From Cytophagales bacterium (GTDB lineage Bacteria > Bacteroidota > Bacteroidia > Cytophagales > Spirosomataceae): a DNA stretch of 64,000 nt. Under the pieces are notes generated by a model. It saw only the letters and a list, made by a program, of their open reading frames with translations. It was not told the DNA's origin and searched no databases. The translations under genes and the position numbers were made by a program. The DNA lies in the NCBI GenBank assembly GCA_004292855.1, contig RDXN01000030.1, positions 124,001 through 188,000 of the forward strand, written 5' to 3'. This document shows, piece after piece, positions 25,334-36,200 of this stretch; position 1 is the first letter of the stretch; every line of letters starts with the position of its first letter.

Positions 25334-25864
25334 GTGTATTGCATCGTTGACGTTGAGACTACCGGGGGTATCAAAGGCCCCACCCGCATGACGGAAATTG
25401 CTATGTTTCGGCACGATGGCCTGACGGTTGTCGATTCGTTTCACACCCTGCTTAATCCCGATTGCCCAATTCCCCCGTTTATTCGGCATCTGACCGGCAT
25501 TTCGGAGCAGATGGTTGCCACGGCTCCCCGATTCGAGGAGGTAGCCGCCGATATCTTACGCGTGTCGGAGGGGGCTATTTTTGTGGCGCACAACGTCGCC
25601 TTCGACTTTAATTTTGTTAAGAAGGAGCTTGATTGGGCGGGCCACGCGTTTCTGCGCCGGACCCTCTGCACGGTCCGAACGAGCCGTAAGATTTTCCCCG
25701 GCCTGCCTTCCTACAGCTTAGGCAGGCTTTGTACCTCGCTCGACATTCCGGTGGCGCACCGGCACCGTGCCCACGGCGACGCAGCCGCTACCGTGCAACT
25801 GTTCGAAAAGCTAATGGCCCACGACCGATATCAGCTTATTCCCCGTCCGGCCAACAACCAATAA
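25334..25864 (+). CDS. DnaQ-like 3'-5' exonuclease
   Basis: A 176-residue protein from GTG 25334 (V/M-YCIVDVETTGG); a TTG start 60 bases earlier would begin inside a repeat and is unlikely. Exonuclease motifs: Exo I VDVETTGG, Exo II HNVAFDFNFV and Exo III HRAHGDAAAT. It matches the DEDDh exonuclease domain of DNA polymerase III epsilon. The protein ends after the domain and lacks the C-terminal polymerase-binding or GIY-YIG part of larger relatives, so a repair or RNA-related role is also possible. Confidence 0.87.
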   Translation: MYCIVDVETTGGIKGPTRMTEIAMFRHDGLTVVDSFHTLLNPDCPIPPFIRHLTGISEQMVATAPRFEEVAADILRVSEGAIFVAHNVAFDFNFVKKELDWAGHAFLRRTLCTVRTSRKIFPGLPSYSLGRLCTSLDIPVAHRHRAHGDAAATVQLFEKLMAHDRYQLIPRPANNQ

Positions 25865-25915
25865 CTAACACTCTTACCTCCTTCAACGTTGTACAGATGA
25901 ATCATCTACAACGTT

Positions 25916-27109
25916 ATGGAACAACAACGCACAGTATCGGCAGGCCAATCGGCCCCGGCTGGAGAACAACTGCCCGATTTGGGTTTGGGGGTAATTGGCA
26001 TGGGGGGCTTCGGGCTATTTGCCGTTCAGCAGTTTATGCAAACTCCGAATGTTCGGCTTGTGGCTATTGCCGGCTCGAAACGGGAGGAAGCTCTGGCGGC
26101 TGCCAAACGGTTTGGAGCCGAACATCTCGACTCGCTCGACGATTTGCTCAGCCACCCCGACATCAACCTGATTTATATTGCTACTCCCCCGTTTCTACAT
26201 TACGAACAGGCCATGCGTGCTCTTGATGCGGGTAAACACGTGATCTGCGAGAAACCGCTGGCCATGAACATCGAACAGGGGCAGGCCATGCTCGATAAGG
26301 CTGCGGAAAAAGGTTTATTGATGGTTACGAACCTTATGCAACGCTACAACCCGATGTTTGAGCGAGTCAAACGCCTGATCGACAAGCAGCTACTGGGTGA
26401 ATTTTTGCACGGGTATTTCGAGAATTATGCAGGCGATGAGGGCCTTTCGCCGGAGCACTGGTTTTGGGATCGAACCAAAAGCGGGGGTATCTTCATCGAA
26501 CACGGCGTCCACTTTTTCGACATGTTTGCCGGTTGGCTAGGGGAGGGGCGCGTGGTGTCGGCACAGATTGTCAAACGACCCAACAGCAACGACATAGAAG
26601 ATCAGGTTAACTGCACCGTCGAGTATGGCGATGCCCAAACGGGTATCAAAACCGTCAATTTTTATCACGGCTTCACCCAAACGGGCAAAATGGATCGGCA
26701 GGAAATGCGACTGGTGTTTGAGCGGGGCGACATTACGCTGCACGAGTGGGTGCCCACGCGCCTTGTGATGCGGGCCGTGGTCGACGAAGAAACCACCCGT
26801 GAGCTAATAACCCTGTTTCCGGGTGCCCAGTTAAACGTTACGGCTAATTTGGGGGGGAAGGATCGCCTGTTGCGCGGACGGCACAAAGAGTTTGAGGCTT
26901 ATCAGCAAATCGAGCTTCGCTATGGTTTTGGCGAGGACAAACTCCACCTCTACAGCGAATTACTCCGACTTATGTTCCGCGATCAGATAAGTGCAGTGTA
27001 CTTCCCGGAAACCCGGACCGCCGGACCGCACCGGAAAATCACGAATCAGAACGGACTAACCTCGCTCGAAACCGCTGTTATAGCGGATCGGATGGCCAGA
27101 AAGAGTTAA
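25916..27109 (+). CDS. Gfo/Idh/MocA-family oxidoreductase
   Basis: A 397-residue NAD(P)-dependent dehydrogenase. The Rossmann motif GVIGMGGFGLFAVQ lies at about residue 24, followed by the family segment ICEKPLAMNIEQGQAML with catalytic Lys. The C-terminal alpha/beta domain carries GGIFIEHGVHFFDMFAGWLG. Family members act on sugars, inositol or biliverdin; the substrate is not determinable. The terminal residues and stop TAA (27107-27109) lie at the edge of the inverted repeat 27102-27181. Confidence 0.88.
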   Translation: MEQQRTVSAGQSAPAGEQLPDLGLGVIGMGGFGLFAVQQFMQTPNVRLVAIAGSKREEALAAAKRFGAEHLDSLDDLLSHPDINLIYIATPPFLHYEQAMRALDAGKHVICEKPLAMNIEQGQAMLDKAAEKGLLMVTNLMQRYNPMFERVKRLIDKQLLGEFLHGYFENYAGDEGLSPEHWFWDRTKSGGIFIEHGVHFFDMFAGWLGEGRVVSAQIVKRPNSNDIEDQVNCTVEYGDAQTGIKTVNFYHGFTQTGKMDRQEMRLVFERGDITLHEWVPTRLVMRAVVDEETTRELITLFPGAQLNVTANLGGKDRLLRGRHKEFEAYQQIELRYGFGEDKLHLYSELLRLMFRDQISAVYFPETRTAGPHRKITNQNGLTSLETAVIADRMARKS

Positions 27110-27181
27110 GAGTTAAGAGTGAATAGTTAAGAGTTTAAAAGCGTAAGCCAACTCTTAACTATTCACTCTTAACTCTTAACT
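27102..27181. repeat. Inverted AGAGTTAAGAGT repeat
   Basis: AGAGTTAAGAGTTAAGAGTG followed by AATAGTTAAGAGTT on the left is complemented by AACTCTTAACTATTCACTC and TTAACTCTTAACT on the right. It forms a long AT-rich hairpin between convergent genes, and the left arm supplies the stop of the upstream gene. It may serve as a terminator. Confidence 0.7.
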
Positions 27182-27190
27182 AATTTCACT

Positions 27191-28303
27191 CTATTCAAAA
27201 TAATTCAACACCCGGTGACCACTCTGCTCCAGCAGTTGGTCTTTGCGGAACAGGGCAACGTCGGCCTGAACCATGTCTTCGACCAGACCTTTGAGGTCGT
27301 ACTTAGGCTTCCAGTTCAGTTTGGTCATTGCTTTGGTAGGATCACCCAGCAGCAGGTCCACTTCGGTGGGGCGGAAGTACCGCTCGTCGATAGCCACTAC
27401 TTCCTGACCCTCGGCCACGGGGAATGCGGGGTTGGTAGAGCGAACCACCACGCCTTTTTCGTCGACACCCTCGCCACTGAACGCAACCTCCACACCAATC
27501 TCGGCGAAGGCCATTTTCACAAAGTCACGGATGTGAGTGGTTTGACCCGTGGCAATCACGAAGTCTTCGGGTTTCTCCTGTTGCAGGATCAGCCACATGG
27601 CTTCGACATAGTCTTTGGCATGGCCCCAGTCGCGTTGAGCGTCGAGGTTGCCCAGGAACACCTTGTCTTGCAAACCCAAACCAATACGAGCCACAGCACG
27701 GGTGATCTTGCGCGTCACGAACGTCTCGCCACGCAGGGGCGACTCGTGGTTGAACAGGATACCGTTGCAGGCATACATCTTATACGCTTCGCGGTAGTTA
27801 ACCGTGATCCAGTAGCCATACAATTTGGCAACCGCATAAGGTGAGCGGGGGTAAAACGGTGTCTCCTCCGACTGCGCATGTCCCTGTAGGCCACCGTACA
27901 ATTCTGAGGTCGATGCCTGGTAGATACGGGTCTTGTCGGTCAGGCCCAGCAACCGAACAGCCTCCAAAATACGGAGCGTACCGATACCGTCAACCTGCGC
28001 CGTGTACTCCGGCTCATCGAAACTCACCCGCACGTGCGACATAGCCCCGAGGTTGTAGATCTCGTCGGGTTGCACCTCCTGAATGATACGGATAATGTTA
28101 GTGGAGTCGGCTAGATCGCCGTAGTGCAAATGAAACCGAACATTGGTTTCGTGGGGGTCTTCATAGATATGGTCAATCCGCTGGGTATTGAAGAGTGAAC
28201 TCCGGCGTTTGATTCCATGCACCTCGTAGCCTTTTTCCAGTAGCAGTTCGGCGAGGTAGGCACCATCTTGCCCGGTTATGCCCGTAATAAGTGCTTTTTT
28301 CAT
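27191..28303 (-). CDS. gmd: GDP-mannose 4,6-dehydratase
   Basis: A 370-residue short-chain dehydrogenase/reductase of the GMD type. The NADP-binding motif [14 protein letters not shown] is at the start. Catalytic residues are in STSELYGG (Ser/Glu) and [14 protein letters not shown] (YxxxK). Substrate-binding hallmarks are [20 protein letters not shown] and [14 protein letters not shown]. It converts GDP-mannose to GDP-4-keto-6-deoxymannose, the first step toward GDP-fucose and related sugars for surface glycans. The next pathway enzyme (GDP-fucose synthase) is not adjacent. Confidence 0.96.
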   Translation of the reverse strand: MKKALITGITGQDGAYLAELLLEKGYEVHGIKRRSSLFNTQRIDHIYEDPHETNVRFHLHYGDLADSTNIIRIIQEVQPDEIYNLGAMSHVRVSFDEPEYTAQVDGIGTLRILEAVRLLGLTDKTRIYQASTSELYGGLQGHAQSEETPFYPRSPYAVAKLYGYWITVNYREAYKMYACNGILFNHESPLRGETFVTRKITRAVARIGLGLQDKVFLGNLDAQRDWGHAKDYVEAMWLILQQEKPEDFVIATGQTTHIRDFVKMAFAEIGVEVAFSGEGVDEKGVVVRSTNPAFPVAEGQEVVAIDERYFRPTEVDLLLGDPTKAMTKLNWKPKYDLKGLVEDMVQADVALFRKDQLLEQSGHRVLNYFE

Positions 28304-28357
28304 GCGTCTGATCGAGAGGTCCAGTACCTCTTTTAGTATTTATTCAAGAATTTCGTC

Positions 28358-28365
28358 CAAAAGTA
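28358..28365 (-). promoter_or_regulatory. Probable -7 box of gmd
   Basis: The minus strand reads TACTTTTG, an exact TAnnTTTG match, about 55 bp upstream of the gmd start. No clear TTG is found at the expected distance. Confidence 0.4.
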
Positions 28366-28390
28366 AGACGAATTTTTATGCGGTCGTCAC

Positions 28391-28975
28391 TTATCTTATC
28401 AATAGGCCACGGCGTACATCAACTTTATCAGGTATGAGCATAGCTGTACCGATTACCTGTTTGATTTGGCTGAAGTATCGCTCGGCATCCGTCCGACGCA
28501 TAAAGTCGCCAACTTTGAGCTTATAAGTGGGCTGGTTGTACGACAGATAGGGCGCAAGCTCCGGGAAATTCTGGTACACCTGTAGTTTAGCTGCTTCGGC
28601 TTGTTGACGTTCATTGCCCACATAGATCTGGACCCGATAACCCGAGGCATACCGAATCGACCGATTTTTATCGGCAATAAGGGTTAGTTGTTCGTCAACT
28701 TTGCGGTTAACATGCAGTGCCTCGGACGAACCCACATTAGTAATTTTCCGTGATTCGGGTGCAGGGACTGGTGGGGTCGTGTTGGCTGGCGAAGCAGACT
28801 TACCCGTGCTGGGAGCCTTAACGCCATTAAGTGCGTAAACGGGCCGTGCTGCCGATAGGTCTTCGTTGTAGGCGTTGCCGTCGGTGGCCCGACCCGACGA
28901 GGGGAGCGTTCTGGGCGAACAGGCAACTAGCCCGATCAACAGGGAGCTACTAAACAGAATTGACCTTGGGTTCAT
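28391..28975 (-). CDS. SPOR-domain lipoprotein
   Basis: A 194-residue protein with a lipoprotein signal (LLIGLVACSPR, lipid Cys at about residue 19). A low-complexity linker leads to a C-terminal SPOR domain at about 105-190 (YRVQIYVGNERQQAEAAKLQ, YKLKVGDFMRRTDAERYF), which binds peptidoglycan lacking stem peptides. It is probably a cell-wall or division-site protein. A TAAATTTG box on the minus strand (28996-29003), 21 bp upstream of the start, may be its -7 element. It is divergent from murB. Confidence 0.85.
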   Translation of the reverse strand: MNPRSILFSSSLLIGLVACSPRTLPSSGRATDGNAYNEDLSAARPVYALNGVKAPSTGKSASPANTTPPVPAPESRKITNVGSSEALHVNRKVDEQLTLIADKNRSIRYASGYRVQIYVGNERQQAEAAKLQVYQNFPELAPYLSYNQPTYKLKVGDFMRRTDAERYFSQIKQVIGTAMLIPDKVDVRRGLLIR

Positions 28976-29048
28976 GGAGCTATCAAATGCAGGTACAAAT
29001 TTACGGGACTAATTTGGTTAATTTTGACCTTTCACTTAATCCTTGTGT

Positions 29049-30077
29049 ATGCTGAACGTTCAGAGCAACGTATCGCTGAAACCCTACAACACATTTGGTA
29101 TTCAGGCTACAGCCCGCTATTGGGCCGACGTACAAACCCCGAATGATCTCCAAACGCTGTTACAACTTGCCGACTATAACCAGGTGGCCAAGCTTATTTT
29201 GGGCGGAGGCAGTAACCTCCTGCTTACGGGCAACGTGGAGGGCATGGTGATTCGGATGAATATTCAGGGCATCGAGTTGGTACGCGAGAACGATACGCAC
29301 TGGTGGGTCAAAGCCGGTGCCGGGGTTAATTGGCACGCGTTTGTGATCTATTGTGTAAAGCATGGTTACGCTGGTGTTGAGAACTTGTCGCTTATTCCCG
29401 GAACGGTAGGGGCGGCCCCCATGCAAAATATTGGTGCGTATGGAGTCGAGATCGAACAGGTATTTGAATCGCTTGAGGCCGTGAACCGGCAAACCGGCGA
29501 GGTTCGTACGTTCACCCGCGAGGAGTGCAAATTCGGCTACCGGGAAAGCGTCTTTAAGCATGAGTTGAAAGACCAATACATCATCACAAGCGTTACGTTT
29601 CAATTAGATAAATCGCCCACGTTTCATACGTCATACGGGGCCATCCGCGAGACTCTCGACCAAATGGGGGTCACGCCCGATACGCTGTCGATCAAAGCGG
29701 TTTCTGACGCCGTTGTGCAGATCCGGCGCAGCAAACTCCCCGACCCCGCCCAGATTGGCAATGCGGGGAGCTTCTTTAAGAACCCCGAAATCAGTCGCGA
29801 ACACTACGACCAATTGTTGAGCCAATTTCCCGACATGCCGGGTTACCCCCTCGCCGACACCGACCAAGTGAAAGTTCCGGCGGGCTGGTTAATCGAGCAT
29901 TGCGGCTGGAAGGGCTACCGTCGGGGCGACGCGGGCGTTCATGCCAAACAGGCGTTGGTGCTGGTGAACTATGGGGGAGCCGTTGGGCAGGAGATTCTTA
30001 ATCTGGCTTATGAGGTTCGTCAATCGGTGGGGGAGCGGTTTGGGATTACGATTAACCCGGAAGTGAATATCGTGTAA
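29049..30077 (+). CDS. murB: UDP-N-acetylenolpyruvoylglucosamine reductase
   Basis: A 342-residue protein from ATG 29049 (MLNVQSNVSLKPYNTFG). The FAD-binding motif is in LGGGSNLLLTGNVEGMVI and NLSLIPGTVGAAPMQNIGAYG. The substrate domain carries YRESVFKHELKDQYI and the catalytic Ser region NAGSFFKNPEIS, and the C-terminal segment is AGWLIEHCGWKGYRRGDAGV. This is the E. coli-like type I MurB, which reduces UDP-GlcNAc-enolpyruvate to UDP-MurNAc for peptidoglycan. Confidence 0.97.
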   Translation: MLNVQSNVSLKPYNTFGIQATARYWADVQTPNDLQTLLQLADYNQVAKLILGGGSNLLLTGNVEGMVIRMNIQGIELVRENDTHWWVKAGAGVNWHAFVIYCVKHGYAGVENLSLIPGTVGAAPMQNIGAYGVEIEQVFESLEAVNRQTGEVRTFTREECKFGYRESVFKHELKDQYIITSVTFQLDKSPTFHTSYGAIRETLDQMGVTPDTLSIKAVSDAVVQIRRSKLPDPAQIGNAGSFFKNPEISREHYDQLLSQFPDMPGYPLADTDQVKVPAGWLIEHCGWKGYRRGDAGVHAKQALVLVNYGGAVGQEILNLAYEVRQSVGERFGITINPEVNIV

Positions 30078-30081
30078 ATTA

Positions 30082-30172
30082 GAAGTTGGTTTTGTCATTC
30101 CGACGAAGGAGGAATCCTGTAGCCAAATAACGCTCAAGATTCCTCCTCCGTCGGAATGACAAAACCAACTTC
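30082..30172. repeat. Long palindrome with 35-bp arms
   Basis: Arms 30082-30116 and 30138-30172 complement each other at 34 of 35 positions (GAAGTTGGTTTTGTCATTCC...), with a 21-nt loop. It lies directly after murB. It is a MITE/REP-like hairpin with no reading frame. Confidence 0.8.
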
Positions 30173-30189
30173 CCGCAATAGCATCACTT

Positions 30190-30213
30190 GCCCCGACTGT
30201 TCGGGGCTTTTTT
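30190..30213 (+). terminator. Terminator of murB
   Basis: GCCCCGActgTTCGGGGC is followed by TTTTTTATT, a typical rho-independent terminator on the plus strand, after the 35-bp palindrome. Confidence 0.8.
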
Positions 30214-30231
30214 ATTGGCCCCCTATAAAAC

Positions 30232-30261
30232 GAGAAACCCCGCCAATTGGCGGGGTTTCTC
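30232..30261 (-). terminator. Terminator of giant repeat gene
   Basis: A perfect 30-nt palindrome (GAGAAACCCCGCCAA and its complement) lies 19 bp beyond the giant gene's stop on the minus strand. It is followed on that strand by GTTTTAT, so the T-run is weak. Confidence 0.6.
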
Positions 30262-30279
30262 TTGCGGAGTTGCGATTCG

Positions 30280-33200
30280 TTACTGACGAACCACTTTCAC
30301 CGTCTTGCTCTTATCTGGCGTAGTTACCTGTAGGAAGTACATGCCAGCCGAGCGACCCAGACTGATCGTCTGGCGTTCTACTGCACCTGCCTTCTCTACT
30401 GACTTCTCGCTGATAGCAGCACCTAAGCCGTCAACCAGACGCAACTGGAGCGCCTGACCTTCTGCACCACGTACTTCAACTTCTACCGTCTCGCCAAGTG
30501 TTGGGTTGCCCAGGACAGTTACGTCCAGAGTACCTGTTGACTCGGTGCGGGCTACGCGTGGTGAGCCTGAGCATACCTGCTTCATGTTGAATGAGAAGGT
30601 ATTGCTTGTGCCACCACCGATGTTCCGTACACGGAGCGAGAATGGTCCGATAGACGAGTTCGGGTTGTTAATGGCCCGGAGTTGCTCGGCGTTGTCGATT
30701 ACACGCGTACAGTTGTACGGATCGTTGTTGCTCAGACCAACTATGTCAGCATAGTTAATCGTGTTGCCGTTACCACCCGTCGTCAGGATACGGAACGTAC
30801 CAGCCTGGCAGTTCACCTGATCAACACCTGAGATGGTCAGAGGCTGACCTACAGTGTTGGCAGGGCTACCACAACCTGCTGGGTTCAGCGTGGTTGGTGG
30901 CGTTACTGGCGGTGCTGGTGGCGTAACTGGTGGCGTTACTGGCGGTGTTGCTGGGCCGTTTGGCTCAATACACATACCAATCGACGACATCGTGGCAGTC
31001 ATACCCGCTGCGCAGGCTGCCTTGAAGTCAAAGCAGAAGGCGGCTGGTGTCAGCACTCCGTTTTGTTTCACGTCGATACGGAACGGCGTGATCGTCGAAG
31101 ATGCGCTGTTGATTGCGATCAACTGTTCGTTGTTGTCAACGCGACGGATACAGTTGTTAGCATCAGCGTTGCTGAGACCAACGATTACTGAGTAGTCGAT
31201 TGCCGTACCGTTACCACCCGTCGTCAAGACGCGGAATGAACCGGTGTTACAGTTGATTTGATCTACACCCGTTACAACCAACGGCTGACCTACTGTAGCT
31301 ACTGGGCTACCACAGGCTGACGGTGGAACAACTACAGTTGGAGCAACTGGCGTTGTCGAGATTGGGCAAGCAGCACGCAAGTTGTACTGGAATGGTCCAG
31401 CCGTATCGAAGCCTGTGCTTGTCGAGTTTACCTGACGAGCGTACAGGTTGATGAACGTTACCGAAGCATTGTTCAACACCGCAGGATCCAGTGCAACAGG
31501 GTTGCTTGGCGAGTACTGTACGTTGCCAATTGAGTACTGGATCTGGTTGCCGTTGCCACCCGTTGCCGTGATGGTTACGTTACCGTTCCGGCAATCAACT
31601 GTAGCACCCGTTACCTGAAGCACACCTGGAGCAGGACCTCCTACGCATGGTACAGACTGTACCATGACCGCAGCAGTCGATACGCAACCAGCAGCGTTAG
31701 AAACGTTCACTGAGTACATACCCGCAGCGTTAGCTACCAGTTGTGAACCAGTTGCACCTGTTGACCAAGTGTAGCTGGTGATACCCGTACCCGTTGCCGA
31801 CAGCGTTGCACTACCAGCACCGCTCGTACAAACCTGACCGGTTTGCAGGATCGCTACTGTTGGAGCTGCATTGAAGTTAACCGAAGCCGTTGTGGCTGGG
31901 CCTTCTGCACCGTTCACTACGCACACTACCTGATAGGTAACCACACCTGGCGTTGCACTCGACACGTTTTGTGACGAAGCATCGTTGGTCAACCCACCCA
32001 TCTTGAAGCGTGGCGTACCTGTTGCGCAAGAAGCATTCAGTTGAACCGTCTGACCTACGCAAGCCTGGAGCGGAGCCGAAGCACCTACTGCACCGGCTGG
32101 CGTTACCGTTGGAGCACCTGGCAGCATCGATACCGTTACGGTTACCGTAGCAGCCGCCGTACAACCTGATGCGCTTGTTACCACTACGGTGTACGTACCA
32201 GCCTGACCTACAGTTTGGGTAGAACCCGTTCCGTTAGCCAAACCTGGACCGTTCCAGAGATAAGCAGCACCACCACCTGCGGTGAGTTGCGTGCTCTGAC
32301 CCTGTACGATGTTTACGTTACCCGTGATCGTTGGCGTTGGAGCCTGACCAGCCGTTACCGTTGCTGAGCCAACCGACGTACAACCCAGAGCGTCTGTCAC
32401 AATCACGTTGTAAATACCCGGAGCCGTAGCAGTGATTGACTGCGTCGTACCACCGTTAGCCCATGCGTAGCTTGCGCCACCCGAAGCCGTCAGTACTACT
32501 GTACCGCCTGGGCAGATAGCCGATGAGCTTGGCGTCACGTTAGCTACAAAGTTGCATGGCGTCACGAGCACTGGTGTTCCAGTTGTACGTGGACTAGTGC
32601 ATTGCCCGTTTGTACAAACGGCATCGTAGACTGTCGTAACCAGTGGGTTGACAAGCACCTGAGCCAGCATGTTCGAGCTACGTCCCACTTCCGTGTTGGT
32701 ACCCTGAACGTAGAACACCGTTGTTCCCATACAACCTGCCGCAGTCAGTGTAACTGACTGACCTGGTGAAGATGGGTTTGGCCGCGCCGAAATGGTTGGC
32801 TGTGAGCCTACACCTGGCAGTACGTTCAGGATGATGTCCGTCGAACGTCCACTTGGGCAAGCAAACAGTGAGCTTGAGCAAACTGCCTCGTAAGCTTTTG
32901 ATCCTGTTGTAGTTGGTGTTACCACCAGTGCATTCAGGCCAATAGCTGTTCCAGAGACTACGTTAGTTGATCCAGCTTCGTACCAGATGACCGTAGCACC
33001 TGGGGTTGGGCAAGACGCTGTGAGCGTAGTGCTTGTGCCGAGGCAAATCGCGTTCTGTACTGTTTGTACGCTTGTTGGAGCAGGCGTACGTACACCGCTG
33101 TTCACCGTGATCGTTACTGGCGTACCTGCGCAGGCACCACCTGTTGTACAAACCGCAGTCAATGTGTACAGACCTGTTGCTGTAGGTACTGTATACGTGA

Positions 33201-36200
33201 GTGAGTTTGTACCAGCACCTACGATGATTGGAGCACCAGCAGTAGCCGGACCGCTAGCGATGCCAATTTGTGGCGTGCCAACTGTACAACCTACTGTTCC
33301 GATAGCCCGTGCGTTAACACATGTTGGCGCGAAGCCTGTTACGGCAACTGCACTTGGCAGATCCGTTACCACGAGCGTCATGTTAACAGGAACTATGCTC
33401 TGACATCCGTTGGCGTTTGTGCAACGTACACCAAACTCATACCGGCCAAGTGGCAACGAGCCAGTTGCGATTGAGGTCGATTGTGCCGTAGAGCCTCCTG
33501 CTGGAACAAACACGAGCGAGCCGCTGAATGTGAAACCAGTGCCACCTCCGGTAATTGGGAAGTTGGTGCTTGTTACACCCGTTGGGCAACCATCGACTTT
33601 CAGTTCGACCATCTGACCACGGCAAACCGTGATAGACGACGTACTGACAAACGCTGGCGTACCTGCACTGATCGTCACACTTGACGGTGTTGGCGGAGCC
33701 GCGTTGATCGTCAGGTTAGCTACTTGTGAGCTAGTACATGAGCTGCTGTTCGTACACGTTACCGTGAATGAACCGTTTACACCACCAGCTGTAATTTGTG
33801 CAGCCGTCAGGGTAGTTACGATTTCAAATGCGGTAGAACCCGCTACTGCATTCACCTTACCGATGTTCGTAGCAATCGTTGCCGTTGTTCCTGTCGGACA
33901 TGCCGTCACTGAAATTGGGCTTGGACCACCCGCAGTCTGACACAGTACGATGTTCGGGAACGTTACAGGTTGCGTATTGGCAGTCTGAGCCAGAACGGCA
34001 GGAGCCGCAGGCGTTGGATTCACCGTTACAGCCAACGTTGTTGGAATTGGGCTTGAGCAACCCGCAGCGTTGATACAAACAAACGTGTAGGTCGTTGTTC
34101 CGGTAACGCTTGTACCGAGCAGGTACGCAGCATAGACCGACGTTGACGAACCACCCGTTACGCTGCCACCAACACCAATTTGCGTTGTTGAACCAGATCC
34201 GTCTACCACACCTGATGCACCTGTGTTACCACTGTTAATACCCGTCAGCGAGTTGCCTGGAGTATTTGTCGTGTTCGTGCCGATCAAGCAGTTGGTAACC
34301 ACTGAGAGTGATTGACCCTGGCAGATCGTCAGCGCACCGGCTGGACCACCACCCGCTACCAATACATTAGCAGGTGTTGTAGCACCTACCGCCGTGAGGC
34401 TGGCGTTGTTTGGCAGAGAGTTTACGTTAACCGTGAACCGTACTGGTGCGCTTGGGCAACCACCTTGCGTAGCTGTACAGGTCAACGTGAACGACGTAAC
34501 ACCTACTGTGCCCGTATTCACTGTGAACGCTGTAGCACTGCTTGCTGCAATACCTGCCGCGCCTGCTGCACCTGATGTTACGAACGCGCGACCTGAACCT
34601 GTTGGGCAGGTATAGCGACCAACTAACAGGATGTTCTGGCATACTTGCGTTACCGCAGTCGTTGTTACACCGGCCGTAATGGTTGGCGACTCAGGCGTTG
34701 GCGTTACCGTTACGTTCAGCGTCGTTACGTTCGGGCTTGTGCAACCGAAAGCATTCGTACAAACTGCCGTGTAGGCGAACACACCCGTATTGGCGGTAGA
34801 TACCGTAAATACGTTTGGTACCGTTGAACCGGCTGTGATCTGAACACCACCGAACGAAGCACCAGCTTGTGAGCTTGTACCTGTTCCGCTAGTCGAACCT
34901 GGGATCGTTGTTACGTCGCAACCTGTTACCGTTACCGAGATTGGGCTACCCTGGCAGATTGTCAATGAGCCTGTGCCACCGGCAGCCACTAATGACGTAC
35001 CTGCTACACCACCCAAACGCGCTGGGCTAACCGTCAGACCAGCATCAGCTGGAACTGGGTTTACAACCAGTGTGTAGGCTGTTGGCAAGCTTGGGCAACC
35101 ACCCTGCGTTGATACGCAAATAACCGAGAAGGTAGCAATACCCGTTGAACTTGTCGAAGCCGTAGCCGTATAGTTCAGGATGTTGCTCGTAGCACCCGAG
35201 CTTGCGTTTGAATTCACCAGGAAGCTATTCGTAGAATTGCTTTGTGACGGTACGCTGTTCACTGGGCACGTTACCGTTCCGATAGCCGACTTACCCTGGC
35301 ACAACGTTACCGAGCTACCCGCAACTACGTCGCCCGTGATAACAGGGGCAGCAGGAGTTGGATTAACCGTTACGTTCAGGATCAGTGAAGTCAGGCTCTT
35401 GCAACCCGTTACACCACTCTGGCAGTTAACGGTGTATTGGTATACACCCGTTGCTGTGTTCAGAATCGTGAAGTTGCTTGGATTAGCACCACCATTTACA
35501 ATTTGGCTACCACCCAATACGGCTGAACCGCTAACCTGTCCGCCAGCACCTGGCTGTGAGCCTGGCGTTGCTGCGTTACAGCCGTTAACGGTCAGGCTGA
35601 TTGGCGAGTTCTGGCATACCGTGTAGTTACCTACAGGAGACACTGGCGACAGCGTCGTTGGACCAGCCGAAGTTCCCGGAGCTGCTGCTGCCGAAACGGT
35701 AGCAGTCGGCGAAACTGGCGCACCAATTACGTTAACAACCAATGTGGTTGCCAATTGGCTAGTACACGTAGCTGAACCAGCTACCGACGTACAAACTACG
35801 GTGTAGTTGTATGTACCGGCTGTCAGTGTACCTGGGATTGTGAACGAGTTCACCGACGTTGTCGTCGACCCTGGTGTTGAACCACCTACGAAGATCTGAC
35901 CTGAACCTGCGATGCTCGCTGTTGAACCAGGAACGGCACCTGAGGTTGTTGGGCAACCTGTTACCAAACCAGTCAATACCGAACCTTCACAAACCGTGAT
36001 CGGACCTGATGTACCACCTACAACCGTTGCAGAACCACCATTCGATGAGGCTACCTCGATACCAGCATTGTTCGGGATGGCGTTAACCAATACCGAGAAT
36101 TGCTGTGGCGTTGCACTTACGCAACCGGCTGCCGTGCGGCAAACGACTGAGAAGTTCTGTACACCCGCTGCCGACGTGCTGATTACGTAAGACGTACCAG

